Positions 46,806 through 55,592 are shown, numbered from the stretch's first letter. The stretch is 64,000 bases of DNA from Dyella japonica A8 (GCF_000725385.1 NZ_CP008884.1:3410001-3474000); one strand, 5' to 3'. Numbers and translations are program-made. Notes: generated from the sequence alone by a model not told the origin.

Positions 46806-48554
46806 CTATGGCGTGGCGTGTGCCGCCAATGGCGATGTCATGCCGCTGCCCGGCGGCTGCTGCAGGAACCACATCGTCACGCCGCTGCCGCGGTTGTTCC
46901 AGTTGAACCGCCGCAGCGTCTCGCCGATCTGCCCGCATTCGGTGTTGTAGGACGACGCCAGCGCCTCGAGGCGACGCTTCAGCGCAGCGCTCTGCGTCGG
47001 GTCCTGCTCGAAGTAGTAGGCTGCCGCTACCGGCATGGCCAGCTCGACGTTGTGCGCGTCGCTGTACCAGCCGTCGGAGTCCTCGATGTCGGACAGCTTC
47101 TTGTGGTTGGCCTGCGAAGAAGCCCAGTACCAGGCGATCTGGCCCTTGGGCCCGGAGCACGGATTGCGCCAGTCGTGCCCCTGCACGATGGTGTTCACAT
47201 CGACCCAGCCGTAGCGCTCCAGGTAACGGCCGAACGCCGTGATCATCTCGGGAATCCGGCGGTCGCCGGTCACCAGCCAGGTGTGCCACAGGCCGTCGAT
47301 GATGTTCTCGCTCATCCACGGCGAGGTGCCACGAACGTCCTGTTCCGGATTCCATGCTTCGTCTTCGTGCAGGTTCCAGCTGTTGCGCCAGGAGCCGTCG
47401 TTGCCCAGCTTGTCGGGGTTGTTGCGCTGGTGGTCGTACAACCAGTCCACCCGCTCGCGCGCGTTGTCGAGGTAGCGCTTTTCGCCGGTCAGGTCATAGG
47501 CGTTGATGGTCGCCAGCAAGCCCAGCCCCGCGAGGCGCTCGGTGAACCGCTGCCCCGCCTCGGTATACGGGCCTGCCTCGCCGCTCCAGCCGTTGTGTTT
47601 CCACAGCGTCACCATCTTGTCGACCAGCGCCGCATCGTGCTCGCTGTCGTCGCCGGTCAGCGCGAGCGCCAGCAGGATGGGCTCCACGTAGACATACTTG
47701 GAGTCGCACGGTTCCTTGCCGTAGGTCCACCCACCGCCGCAGAAGGGGCTGAACGGCATGCCATCGCGCTTGATGTACTTCATGTAGAAGTGATAGCTCT
47801 GGTCCGCCGCCTGCAGGTAGTCGAAGCGACCCGTGCGTATGTATGCCTTGAACAAGGTCGTCGGCCGGTCGAACAGCCAGGCGGTGTGATCGTCCACCGG
47901 CAGCTTGCGCGCCCATTCGAACTGGGTGGCCACGTAACCGGCGTAGGCTTCGCCCTTGGTGGCGGGCGTCTGCGGGCCTGCGATCAGCGAGGCACACAGC
48001 CATGCCGGCTCAAGCGTCGCCAGCGCGGCCGCGACCCGTACACCGTGGCCATCGGCCCCCAGCTCCTGTGCGTAAGGCCAGCCGGGCATATCCCGGGCAC
48101 GGGGCTTGCCCACGGCGAAGTAGTAGGTGCCCTCGCCCTTGACCAGGGACGCGTGGAACTGCGCGCGTACCGCGCGGATGCTGCGATCTCGGGCAAACCA
48201 CAGCAGCGTCGCATCCACGTGCGCGGGGATTTCGTTGCCCTGCGCATCGAGAATGCGCACTAGGTGCGCATCGCGCAGCATGGACGGGGGAAACGGTATG
48301 CCTACTGAGACCCGCACGTCCGTGGCATCACCGACGTTCTGGTGCACCACGATGCGCTGCGCGGGCGCGCTGTCCGCGGGGGCCTGTACCTCCTGGCTCC
48401 TGGACGCCGCAGCGGGCGCTGCGTTGGGTGCATGGGCGGCCGACCAGGCGGCGAGCGGCACCGACAACAACAGCAGGCCCATCAAGACCCGAAGCCTGCC
48501 CGGGCCGCGTCCGTCGCGGGCTCGGGATGCCCCTGGTGGCACTGCCGTCGACAT
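46806..48554 (-). CDS. Secreted protein, possible polysaccharide lyase/hydrolase
   Basis: A 582-residue exported protein. A signal peptide (about residues 20-40, 'LRVLMGLLLLSVPLAAWSA') precedes a beta-rich segment ('SVGIPFPPSMLRDAHLVRIL', 'IPAHVDATLLWF', 'RAVRAQFHASL') reminiscent of the N-terminus of YetA/exo-rhamnogalacturonan-lyase-like proteins, then a long helical part with repeated 'LLATINAYDLTGEKRYLDNA' and 'GLWHTWLVTGDRRIPEMITA' units, as in alpha/alpha toroids of lyases and hydrolases. The assignment is by fold resemblance only. It could trim or release the EPS in the periplasm. Its ATG shares a base with the galE stop (TGATG), and it lies 44 bases before the flippase gene. Confidence 0.7.
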   Translation of the reverse strand: MSTAVPPGASRARDGRGPGRLRVLMGLLLLSVPLAAWSAAHAPNAAPAAASRSQEVQAPADSAPAQRIVVHQNVGDATDVRVSVGIPFPPSMLRDAHLVRILDAQGNEIPAHVDATLLWFARDRSIRAVRAQFHASLVKGEGTYYFAVGKPRARDMPGWPYAQELGADGHGVRVAAALATLEPAWLCASLIAGPQTPATKGEAYAGYVATQFEWARKLPVDDHTAWLFDRPTTLFKAYIRTGRFDYLQAADQSYHFYMKYIKRDGMPFSPFCGGGWTYGKEPCDSKYVYVEPILLALALTGDDSEHDAALVDKMVTLWKHNGWSGEAGPYTEAGQRFTERLAGLGLLATINAYDLTGEKRYLDNARERVDWLYDHQRNNPDKLGNDGSWRNSWNLHEDEAWNPEQDVRGTSPWMSENIIDGLWHTWLVTGDRRIPEMITAFGRYLERYGWVDVNTIVQGHDWRNPCSGPKGQIAWYWASSQANHKKLSDIEDSDGWYSDAHNVELAMPVAAAYYFEQDPTQSAALKRRLEALASSYNTECGQIGETLRRFNWNNRGSGVTMWFLQQPPGSGMTSPLAAHATP

Positions 48555-49558
48555 CACGCCACCGACGACAACGGCGCGCGGGCGGCAGCCATCTTGAGCT
48601 CCCACGCCAACGCCGTATGCACGATGAAGTCCAGATCGTCGTACTGGGGATGCCAGTCCAGCACCTGCTTGAGCCGGTCGCTACATGCGATGAGCATGGC
48701 CAGATCGCCTTCGCGCCGGGGCAGCTCGACGATATTCAGCGGATGCCCGCCTACCCGCGCCACCGAATCGAGCACCTCCCGCACGCTGTAGCCATGGCCG
48801 TAGCCGCAGTTGAGCTTGAGCGACTCACCGCCCGCGCGCAAATGGTCCAGCGCGCGCAGGTGCGCCGACGCCAGGTCTTCCACATGGATGTAGTCGCGGA
48901 TGCCGGTGCCATCGGGCGTGTCGTAATCCGTACCGTAGATGGCCATGGATGTCCGCTTGCCCACCGCGTGCTCGCAGGCCGCCTTGATCAGCAGCGTCGC
49001 GAAGGGCGCGGAATGACCGATGCGCCCTTTGGGGTCGCAACCGGCCACGTTGAAGTAGCGCAGGATGACGTGGCGCATGCGGCCGGTGGCGCAGTAGTCG
49101 CACAACATCATTTCCGACATCAGCTTGGACATGCCGTACGGGTTGGCCGGATGCGTGGGCGTCTCCTCGTCCGCGACGCCCTGCTCTGTCAGGCCATAGA
49201 CGGCCGCCGTCGACGAGAAGATGAACTTGTCGACGCCCGACTCGGCACAGGCCGCGAGCAGGTTGCGCGTGTTGCAGGTGTTGTTGCCGTAATACTTGAG
49301 CGGATCGCTCACCGATTCCGGCACCACCGTGTGCGCCGCGAAATGCATCACCGCGTCGATGCGGTTTGCCTTGAGCACCGACTCCACCAGCGCGGCATCG
49401 CCTACGTTGCCCACCACCAGCTCGGCGCCCCTCACGGCCTCGGGGTAGCCGGTGCTGAGATTGTCGATGACCACGACGTGCTCTCCACGCATGGCCAGCT
49501 GCTGGACGACATGACTCCCGATGTAACCGGCTCCGCCGGTGACAAGAATGTTGTACAT
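48554..49558 (-). CDS. galE: UDP-glucose 4-epimerase
   Basis: A 334-residue GalE that interconverts UDP-glucose and UDP-galactose (or the N-acetyl forms) with bound NAD. 'VTGGAGYIGSHVVQQL' is the NAD motif at residues 6-15; the catalytic Ser/Tyr/Lys appear in 'FSSTAAVYG' and 'NPYGMSKLMSE'; 'LRYFNVAGCDPKGRIGH' and 'GTGIRDYIHVEDLASAH' complete the family pattern. The ATG at 49558 (MYNILVTGG) is chosen over an upstream start at 49603. The stop overlaps the secreted-enzyme start, and hydrolase 1 ends 2 bases upstream, so it is tightly built into the EPS operon and likely supplies galactose-type donors. Confidence 0.93.
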   Translation of the reverse strand: MYNILVTGGAGYIGSHVVQQLAMRGEHVVVIDNLSTGYPEAVRGAELVVGNVGDAALVESVLKANRIDAVMHFAAHTVVPESVSDPLKYYGNNTCNTRNLLAACAESGVDKFIFSSTAAVYGLTEQGVADEETPTHPANPYGMSKLMSEMMLCDYCATGRMRHVILRYFNVAGCDPKGRIGHSAPFATLLIKAACEHAVGKRTSMAIYGTDYDTPDGTGIRDYIHVEDLASAHLRALDHLRAGGESLKLNCGYGHGYSVREVLDSVARVGGHPLNIVELPRREGDLAMLIACSDRLKQVLDWHPQYDDLDFIVHTALAWELKMAAARAPLSSVA

Positions 49559-49560
49559 CT

Positions 49561-50382
49561 TCACGTCCCTGGTCGAGTAACGGGAAAGTGACGGCCCATC
49601 CACTGCGTCACGTGGTCAAGCAGGCGCTGGCGATCGCCAGTGAGAACGTAGGTGTGATCCGCGTCCTTGAAGAAACTGGCGCTGATGCCCGGATGGTCGG
49701 CCAGCCGGCCGAAGCATTCGCGGAACTGCCGGATATGGTTGAAGTACCGCGACACGCCGCCGCTGTAGACGAAATCCAGCTTGAGTCCGCGCTGCAGCAT
49801 CTCGGCAAGCTGCTCCCGCACGACCTTGGGCGGCAACGGTTCGACCACGAAGAGTGGTTCGGCTGGTCGCGGCGCGGCCGACGCGCGTCGGCGCGCCAGC
49901 AGGCGACGCCATGCCGACGTATCCAGCAGGCGCGGCAGGTAGTGGCGCAGGCGCTGGCCGAGCGTTCGGTGTCCATAGCCGTCGAGGAACAAGGCACCCA
50001 CGACGCGCGGATCGACGTGCGCGGCCGAGTGCGCGTTCTGCGCCCCCGAGCAGAGCCCGAACAGCACGAAGCGGGTGCAGCCGGATTGCTGCTTGAGCAG
50101 CTCCATGGCCTCGCGCACATCGGCCACCACCTGGTCGGGGCGGGACAGGCGCTGCCCACTGGCGCCGCTATCGCCAATGGTGGACAGGTCGAAGCGCAAG
50201 GTCGGGTAACCCATCGCATTGAGCCGGCGGCTGAGTTCCACGTGCAGCCGGAACGGCCCGACGCGATACACCATGCCGGCATTGAGGAAAATGACGCCAA
50301 CACCATGATCGATGACGGCAGGAAGGCCTACCACGCCGACCAGGTGCCGTGCCTTGCCGAAGCGGAACGCCTGCTCGTGCAT
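49561..50382 (-). CDS. Alpha/beta hydrolase, exosortase-A hydrolase-1 type
   Basis: A 273-residue alpha/beta hydrolase resembling 'hydrolase 1, exosortase A system-associated' (TIGR03100, recalled). 'GVIFLNAGMVYRVGPFRLHV' and 'LRFDLSTIGDSG' are typical. The nucleophile elbow reads Gly-Leu-Cys-Ser-Gly with Cys111 in the place usually held by Ser, as in that family; a candidate His lies in 'DADHTYVL'. It may be a thioesterase or acyltransferase for a group carried on a phosphopantetheine arm, which would suit an assembly line without its own thioesterase, but this is inference. Its start is TGATG-coupled to hydrolase 2. Confidence 0.82.
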   Translation of the reverse strand: MHEQAFRFGKARHLVGVVGLPAVIDHGVGVIFLNAGMVYRVGPFRLHVELSRRLNAMGYPTLRFDLSTIGDSGASGQRLSRPDQVVADVREAMELLKQQSGCTRFVLFGLCSGAQNAHSAAHVDPRVVGALFLDGYGHRTLGQRLRHYLPRLLDTSAWRRLLARRRASAAPRPAEPLFVVEPLPPKVVREQLAEMLQRGLKLDFVYSGGVSRYFNHIRQFRECFGRLADHPGISASFFKDADHTYVLTGDRQRLLDHVTQWMGRHFPVTRPGT

Positions 50383-51158
50383 CACGCCATCTCCTTCAGC
50401 AGGCGCTTCGCCGCGTCGAGCAGCGGATGCGAGAGGATCGCCAGTTCCAGGCAATCGATGTCGTCCCAGCGCGGCGACACGTCCACGCAGATCCGCCGGC
50501 CGGCATGGCCCTCATCCGGCCGCGATGCTTCGTCGGTCAACGCGGACGACAGCCACGCCGAAGCCATGCCCGGGTCGATCAGGCGCAGCCCTTCCAGCTG
50601 TTCGTGCAGCCGCTCGTTCCGTTCGAACCCGGGCCACTGCGTACTGACATCCAGTTCCGGACGTGCATGCTCGAAACGGTTCAGATCGACCTTGAGTGCG
50701 TCCTGCATGCGGTCGTACTGCCGCACGAGCGCATCACCATCGGTAATGGCGTCCCAGGCCACCACGCCGTCCAGCCGCGCCGACGCCGACGCAGCCAGCG
50801 CCGCGTTGGCGCCCAGTCGTGCGCCGAACGCCAGTACCCGGCTGCCACCGTGGCGCGTGCGCAATTCGGCCGCGGCCGTCGCGACATCGGCCAGGCAGCG
50901 CGGCCACGCCAGCTCGCGGCTCTCGCCCGCCGAATCGCCCGTGCCGAAATAATCGAAGCGCAGCACCGGCAAGCCGCTTTCCGCCAGCCCGTGGGCCAGC
51001 TGCCGGTACAGGCGATGGCAACGGATCTGCTCCACGCCCAGCGGCGGGCACAGCAGCACCGCCGCGCCGGCAACGGCAGCAGCGGGATGATAAAAGCCGA
51101 ACAGCTCCCGGCCTGGCCCGAAGTAGAACGGCAACTCGGCGTCGATGCGCGATTTCAT
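50382..51158 (-). CDS. Alpha/beta hydrolase, exosortase-A hydrolase-2 type
   Basis: A 258-residue alpha/beta-hydrolase-fold protein like 'hydrolase 2, exosortase A system-associated' (TIGR03101, recalled). 'AVLLCPPLGVEQIRCHRLYR' and 'LRFDYFGTGDSAGES' are clear fold signatures. At the nucleophile elbow it has Gly-Ala-Arg-Leu-Gly with Arg114 where a Ser or Cys would be needed, so it is unlikely to be a classical serine hydrolase and may partner hydrolase 1. The start overlaps the outer-membrane-protein stop (ATGA), and its stop overlaps the hydrolase 1 start, showing tight coupling of the pair. Confidence 0.8.
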   Translation of the reverse strand: MKSRIDAELPFYFGPGRELFGFYHPAAAVAGAAVLLCPPLGVEQIRCHRLYRQLAHGLAESGLPVLRFDYFGTGDSAGESRELAWPRCLADVATAAAELRTRHGGSRVLAFGARLGANAALAASASARLDGVVAWDAITDGDALVRQYDRMQDALKVDLNRFEHARPELDVSTQWPGFERNERLHEQLEGLRLIDPGMASAWLSSALTDEASRPDEGHAGRRICVDVSPRWDDIDCLELAILSHPLLDAAKRLLKEMA

Positions 51159-52498
51159 CGGCGATACACCACGCCGACGATGAACTCGTTCTCGTGGTAG
51201 CTCTGCAACGCCGCGTTGCTGGCGCGGATCTGCCGGGTGTAGCCGGCCCGCCAGCTCCAGTGCGGCGTAAACTCATGACTGATCGCAACGCCAAAGCGCG
51301 TGGTCTTGTCCGTGCGGCTCAGCGAGGTGTACTCGTTGTGTTCGTAATTGCCGAACCCCGTCAGGATCAGATTGGGCCGCAGCTTGTACTCGACGCTGAA
51401 GGCAGCACTCTTCTCGTTCTGGTCGAAGGTCGGGTTGTTGAGGTAGGACAGCTTGCGATACAGCGGTGACACGGTGACCGACCAACGGTCGCTGCGATAG
51501 CTGTAGGTGCCCTGCACGCTGCGATCCAGGTACACCTGCGAATCCACCACCACGGTGCCGGTATTGATGCCACGGGCCGGATCATTGATCAGGTCCAGCG
51601 GGTTGCTGGACACGTTGGTCATGCTGTCCACGATGGTCTGGCCGGGCTGCAGCAGCATGTCCTGCGCCGCATCCGAGTACTCGTAGGTGCCAGTCACGCT
51701 GAAGCTGTTGTCAATGCTGGGGCGCCAGCCCAGCGTTACCTTCGCCATCGGCTTGGAGGCGCTCGGCGCGTTCTTGAAATCGACGTAGGCCCAACCCACC
51801 AGGGCATCCACGTCGAAATTCTTCAGCGTGTGCACGTAATGGCCGTACAGCTCGTCGCGAGTGTAGTTCGGCCCGGCCGTGCTGTTCTTCAGGTTCACAT
51901 GCTCCGATTCCAGGTTCAGCGATACCTGTGTGGTCGGGTTGAGGTCGCGGATGACGCGGAACGCGCCCAGCCCGCGGGACGAATCAAAGTCGTCCACCTT
52001 GGAGGCGTAGCTGTTGATGTACTTCAGCTCGGCCTGGCCACGCGTGGCAGCGTTGAAGTTGAAGTGAAAGATGGGTCCCAGCGACAGCACGTTGGTCTGC
52101 TGCAGGTTATTGGGCGCATTGCTGGCCAGCGTATCCACCGGCTGCACGCCGGCGTCGTCCTCGATGGCGAAATCCAGTCGCTGCGGAATCGCCGACCAGT
52201 TGGCCTGCGCGCTGAGCGTGCCCAGCGTCTGGCTGTCGAACTGGCTGTTGCTGTAATCGAGGTATTCCGCTGTGCCGACCACGTTCGCCTGGATGGTGGA
52301 ACCCAGTTGTCGGTACGCGAAGTTGATGCCCGGGACGATGACATTGCTGCTGGCCGGGCTGTCGGTGGACAACGCGATGTTGTCGCTGTGTTCCACGCTG
52401 ACAAACGCCGAATAGGCGAAGTCGCCGGCCCATGAACAGCCGGGAACCACGACCAGCGCGAGCATGGTGGCGCGGGCGAGCCTGTTGTATGCCGGCAT
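51155..52498 (-). CDS. EPS-system beta-barrel outer-membrane protein
   Basis: A 447-residue protein with a signal peptide ('ATMLALVVVPGCSWA', cleaved near residue 24) and a mature part made of alternating amphipathic strands: 'GDFAYSAFVSVEHSDNIALS', 'VNLKNSTAGPNYTRDELYGH' and a final strand 'NEFIVGVVYRR'. It fits the PEP-CTERM/XrtA-associated porin-like family (TIGR03016, recalled), thought to be the outer-membrane conduit for the EPS. The terminal residue is Arg rather than Phe, which is unusual for BAM recognition but seen in some EPS porins. It is coupled to hydrolase 2 and lies 70 bases downstream of the BY-kinase-like gene. Confidence 0.83.
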   Translation of the reverse strand: MPAYNRLARATMLALVVVPGCSWAGDFAYSAFVSVEHSDNIALSTDSPASSNVIVPGINFAYRQLGSTIQANVVGTAEYLDYSNSQFDSQTLGTLSAQANWSAIPQRLDFAIEDDAGVQPVDTLASNAPNNLQQTNVLSLGPIFHFNFNAATRGQAELKYINSYASKVDDFDSSRGLGAFRVIRDLNPTTQVSLNLESEHVNLKNSTAGPNYTRDELYGHYVHTLKNFDVDALVGWAYVDFKNAPSASKPMAKVTLGWRPSIDNSFSVTGTYEYSDAAQDMLLQPGQTIVDSMTNVSSNPLDLINDPARGINTGTVVVDSQVYLDRSVQGTYSYRSDRWSVTVSPLYRKLSYLNNPTFDQNEKSAAFSVEYKLRPNLILTGFGNYEHNEYTSLSRTDKTTRFGVAISHEFTPHWSWRAGYTRQIRASNAALQSYHENEFIVGVVYRR

Positions 52499-52568
52499 AT
52501 CCTTTCCTCTGACCTTTTCCCCTCGGGATGCCGCCGCTCCCTACGCCGGCATCTCCTTCCCTATCCGT

Positions 52569-53354
52569 CTAGGGCGCCTGGTTGAACACCACTCCTGCGA
52601 GCTTGTTCGGCTCGAAATGACTCAGTGCCTGGCTGATCGCGCCAGGCGTGTCCTTGCCGTAGCCGGCCACAACGACCACGAAGTCGGCGAGGTCCGCGAG
52701 AATGCGTGCGTCGGGCGCGCCCTTGATCGCGGGCCCGTCCAGGAACAGATAGCGATCCGCGTACCGCGAGCGCAGCGAGTCGATCACCGCGCGCATGCGG
52801 TGGGACGTGAAGTATTCGCTGCCGCTCTCGCGCGACTTGCCCGCGGGAATCAGCCGCAGATGCGGCACGCCGGTGTGGTAGATGATCGATTCGATGCCGA
52901 TGGCCGGATGGTCCATCAGGTCGATCAGGCCACCATGGGTCGGTTCCACGCCCATCACCTTGTGCTGGTTCGGATAGCGCACATTGCAATCGATCAGCAG
53001 GCTGGTCTTGGCCTCGTCGAAAGCGAACGCGGCGGCAAGGTTGCGCGCCACGAAGCTGCTGCCCGAATGCGGACTCACGGCCACCACCAGCGTCACGAAA
53101 TTCTCGTGGCCACCCATGGCGAGCAGGCGCGTGCGGATCTCGCGGAAGGCATCGGACTGCTGCCGCACCGATTCCTCGCGATGGATCATCCGGCGCTGTT
53201 CCAACTGGATAGGCGCCAGAGCGCCACCCTGCTCGTGCATGCGCGCGATGGACTGGCTGGACGATTTGCGCAGCTCAAGATTGTGCGCAGCCGTCTGCAG
53301 CACCTCGCTGATCCGATCGGACATGTTGTCGCCCTCAAGATTCTTCATGGTCAT
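52569..53354 (-). CDS. BY-kinase-like EPS protein with defective P-loop
   Basis: A 261-residue cytoplasmic protein homologous to the kinase domain of bacterial tyrosine autokinases that partner Wzz proteins. The fold is clear: 'FREIRTRLLAMGG', 'SSFVARNLAAAFAF', Walker A' 'SLLIDCNVRYPN', and Walker B-like 'YLFLDGPAI'. But the Walker A loop reads 'SPHSGSSF': Ser99 replaces the essential Lys and the first Gly is His. There is also no C-terminal tyrosine cluster (it ends 'LAGVVFNQAP'). It is probably a non-catalytic regulator of the polymerase/chain-length complex. The start at 53354 is in an ATGA overlap with the Wzz gene; 53348 is also possible. Confidence 0.85.
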   Translation of the reverse strand: MTMKNLEGDNMSDRISEVLQTAAHNLELRKSSSQSIARMHEQGGALAPIQLEQRRMIHREESVRQQSDAFREIRTRLLAMGGHENFVTLVVAVSPHSGSSFVARNLAAAFAFDEAKTSLLIDCNVRYPNQHKVMGVEPTHGGLIDLMDHPAIGIESIIYHTGVPHLRLIPAGKSRESGSEYFTSHRMRAVIDSLRSRYADRYLFLDGPAIKGAPDARILADLADFVVVVAGYGKDTPGAISQALSHFEPNKLAGVVFNQAP

Positions 53355-54895
53355 CCCTTCAGCCGGATCCACACGGCAACGAGGTAGACGGCGATGACAC
53401 CCAGCACGATGAGCGCAACAGTCATGTTCCGCATGCGGTCGCGACGGCGATCACCCGGCGTGGGATAGAACGGGATGGCGGCCAGCATCGGGGCGCCAAT
53501 GGCCTGTTCGAGCTGCCATACCGAGCGCACGCGCGGGTCGAACCAGACCAGCGCGAACAGCAGGCCCAGCGGAAGAACGATGGCCAGCGCCCCGCCGGCG
53601 AGGCCAAAGTGCATGAAGCGCAGGCCCGAGGGTGTCAGTGGCATGACGGCCGGGTTCTGCACCAGGAAGGTCAGGCCGCGCTGTTCGGCATCGAGGTTCA
53701 TCGACACTCGGGCGTTCTCGCGGCGCTTGAGCAGATCCTGGTAGACGTCGCGATTGACGTTGTAGTCGCGGGTCAGTTCAGCCGTGACGTTTTCCGAACT
53801 GGCGATGCGGGCGCTGCGCTGCAGTTCGGCCTGCAACATCGATTCGCTCGCCCCCATGCGTGCCGACGCCGCCGCGCTCGCCGCGCGGGCGGAGGCCAGC
53901 TGCGTCTTGATCTGCTGGTACGCCGGGTTGAACGTCACGTTGCTGTCCAGCGCGACGGGTGTACCGGCCGCCTGCGCTGCCTGCCGGCGCTCTTCCGCGC
54001 TGACGAGCTGCTTCTTGAGGTCATCGATCTGGTGGCGGACGCGCACCACGTCGGGATACGAATCGGTATAGGTCAGCAGCAGCTTGTTGAGCTGCGCCTG
54101 CAGTTCGCCCAATTGCGCCTGTATCACGCCATCGGCCGTTTGCACCGTGTTCACTTCGGACTCGCCGCTGAGTTGCGAGGCGAGCGAACCTTCCTGTGAA
54201 CGGCGCTCCATCATGTCCATGCGTGCCGACTCGATCTGCGTGCGCAGCTGGCTGATGCGTGCCGCCGTATCGGCCTCGCTGCCAGGGCGCGCATCGGGGT
54301 TGGCGTCGCGATAGGCCTTCAGCTTGTCTTCGGCGTCGGTGAGCTTCTTGCGGTACGCCTCGACCTGGCTGTTGATGAACTCGTAAGCCTCTCGGCTCTC
54401 CCGTTGCTTGGATGCCAGGCTTTCGCTGATGAACAACTGCGCGAAGGCGCGGGCGACCTCATACGTGCGCCGGGCGCTGTTGTCGCTATAGGTGATGGTG
54501 ATCAGGTTGTCGTGCGTGATCTGCACCTGCGTGCGCGACTTGATGCCCTCGGCGATGCGGTCCTGCTCCACCGGCGTCGGGTTGTTGGCCATCCAGCCAC
54601 CGGCCTCGAGGATCCGCGTCATCACCTTGCGGCTGAAGATCACGTCACGCGCCATGTTGGCGCGGTTCTTGTTCGCCGTCGGCGCGGCGGCGCCTTCCAT
54701 CAGCGGCGTGATAATGCTGCTTTCCTGCGCAAGAATCGTGGTGGACGCGACGTACTTGCGCGGCCACAGCATGCCCGCCGTCAAGGCAGCCAGTGCGATC
54801 ACCGCAAACGCAACGCCCAGCGCCAGGCGTCGGCGGCGTGCCTCGATGACCAGCGCCGGCACCAGGCTTGCCATTGGCCTGAGTTCCCCGCTCAT
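53351..54895 (-). CDS. Wzz-like chain-length determinant (XrtA type)
   Basis: A 514-residue polysaccharide co-polymerase. A membrane helix at about residues 25-46 ('LALGVAFAVIALAALTAGML') precedes a large periplasmic domain with long coiled coils (about 170-400), then helices at about 435-460 and 490-510. The motif 'NPAVMPLTPSGLRFM' before the second helix is the proline-rich Wzz signature. Length and three helices match the exosortase-associated chain-length family (TIGR03007, recalled). It should set polymer length and contact the Wza-like exporter. Its start lies 32 bases after the exporter stop, and its stop overlaps the BY-kinase-like gene, the normal order for a Wza-Wzz-kinase set. Confidence 0.9.
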   Translation of the reverse strand: MSGELRPMASLVPALVIEARRRRLALGVAFAVIALAALTAGMLWPRKYVASTTILAQESSIITPLMEGAAAPTANKNRANMARDVIFSRKVMTRILEAGGWMANNPTPVEQDRIAEGIKSRTQVQITHDNLITITYSDNSARRTYEVARAFAQLFISESLASKQRESREAYEFINSQVEAYRKKLTDAEDKLKAYRDANPDARPGSEADTAARISQLRTQIESARMDMMERRSQEGSLASQLSGESEVNTVQTADGVIQAQLGELQAQLNKLLLTYTDSYPDVVRVRHQIDDLKKQLVSAEERRQAAQAAGTPVALDSNVTFNPAYQQIKTQLASARAASAAASARMGASESMLQAELQRSARIASSENVTAELTRDYNVNRDVYQDLLKRRENARVSMNLDAEQRGLTFLVQNPAVMPLTPSGLRFMHFGLAGGALAIVLPLGLLFALVWFDPRVRSVWQLEQAIGAPMLAAIPFYPTPGDRRRDRMRNMTVALIVLGVIAVYLVAVWIRLKG

Positions 54896-54927
54896 GGCAA
54901 CGTCCTCCCTCTCCCTTACGCGCGGTC

Positions 54928-55548
54928 TTAGAACGACCGCATCGGCACGGTGACGACATCCCCCGGCTGCACCGGGTAGTTGGTGTCGAGGTCACCCTTC
55001 TGCAGCACCTTGTCCAGGCGCACGGCATAGGGCGTGGTCACGCCGTTCCGCCCCTCGCGGAACAACTCGGTGCGGTCGGGTGCCGCAAATTCCGTGGTAC
55101 CGCCCGCCGCCAGCACGGCATCTAGCACGGTCATGCCCTGGCGATAGGGGATCGATACCGGCTGGCGCACAGCGCCCGTCACCCGCACGCGCGACAGGTA
55201 TTCGTGGCTGCGCAGCTCGGTGAGGATCACCGCCACCTGCGGATCGCGCACGTACGACGCCAGCTTTTCCTTGATCGCCGCGGCGACTTCTTCCGGCGTC
55301 TTGCCGCCGGCCATCACGTCGCCGATCAGCGGCACGGTGATCTTGCCGTCCGGCCGCACGGGCACGCTCACACTGAGGTCCGGGTTCTGCCAGACCGTTA
55401 CCTGCAGCTGGTCATCGACACCGATCCGGTAGGTGGTGACCGCCTGCGCGGCCGGATCGACCGTAGGCGCATCGGTGGAACCACCCGTGGCACAGCCCGA
55501 CAGCAATGCCGTAACGCCCATGGCAAACAACACGGAAAGAACTTTCAT
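54928..55548 (-). CDS. Wza-like polysaccharide export lipoprotein
   Basis: A 206-residue outer-membrane lipoprotein. The signal peptide 'KVLSVLFAMGVTALLSGC' ends in a lipobox with the acylated Cys at residue 19. A polysaccharide export (PES) domain follows ('YRIGVDDQLQVTVWQNPDLS', 'VRPDGKITVPLIGDV') and one SLBB domain ('VRVTGAVRQPVSIPYRQGMT'). It is much shorter than E. coli Wza and lacks its C-terminal helix, like the exosortase-associated export proteins (TIGR03027, recalled), so the separate beta-barrel protein probably forms the pore. The ATG at 55548 is chosen over 55587 because it gives the lipoprotein start. It is the first gene of the long minus-strand operon. Confidence 0.9.
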   Translation of the reverse strand: MKVLSVLFAMGVTALLSGCATGGSTDAPTVDPAAQAVTTYRIGVDDQLQVTVWQNPDLSVSVPVRPDGKITVPLIGDVMAGGKTPEEVAAAIKEKLASYVRDPQVAVILTELRSHEYLSRVRVTGAVRQPVSIPYRQGMTVLDAVLAAGGTTEFAAPDRTELFREGRNGVTTPYAVRLDKVLQKGDLDTNYPVQPGDVVTVPMRSF

Positions 55549-55592
55549 GGTGGAGTCCCCCTGCGCACAAAGTGTGAACTTCGTCACGGTCG

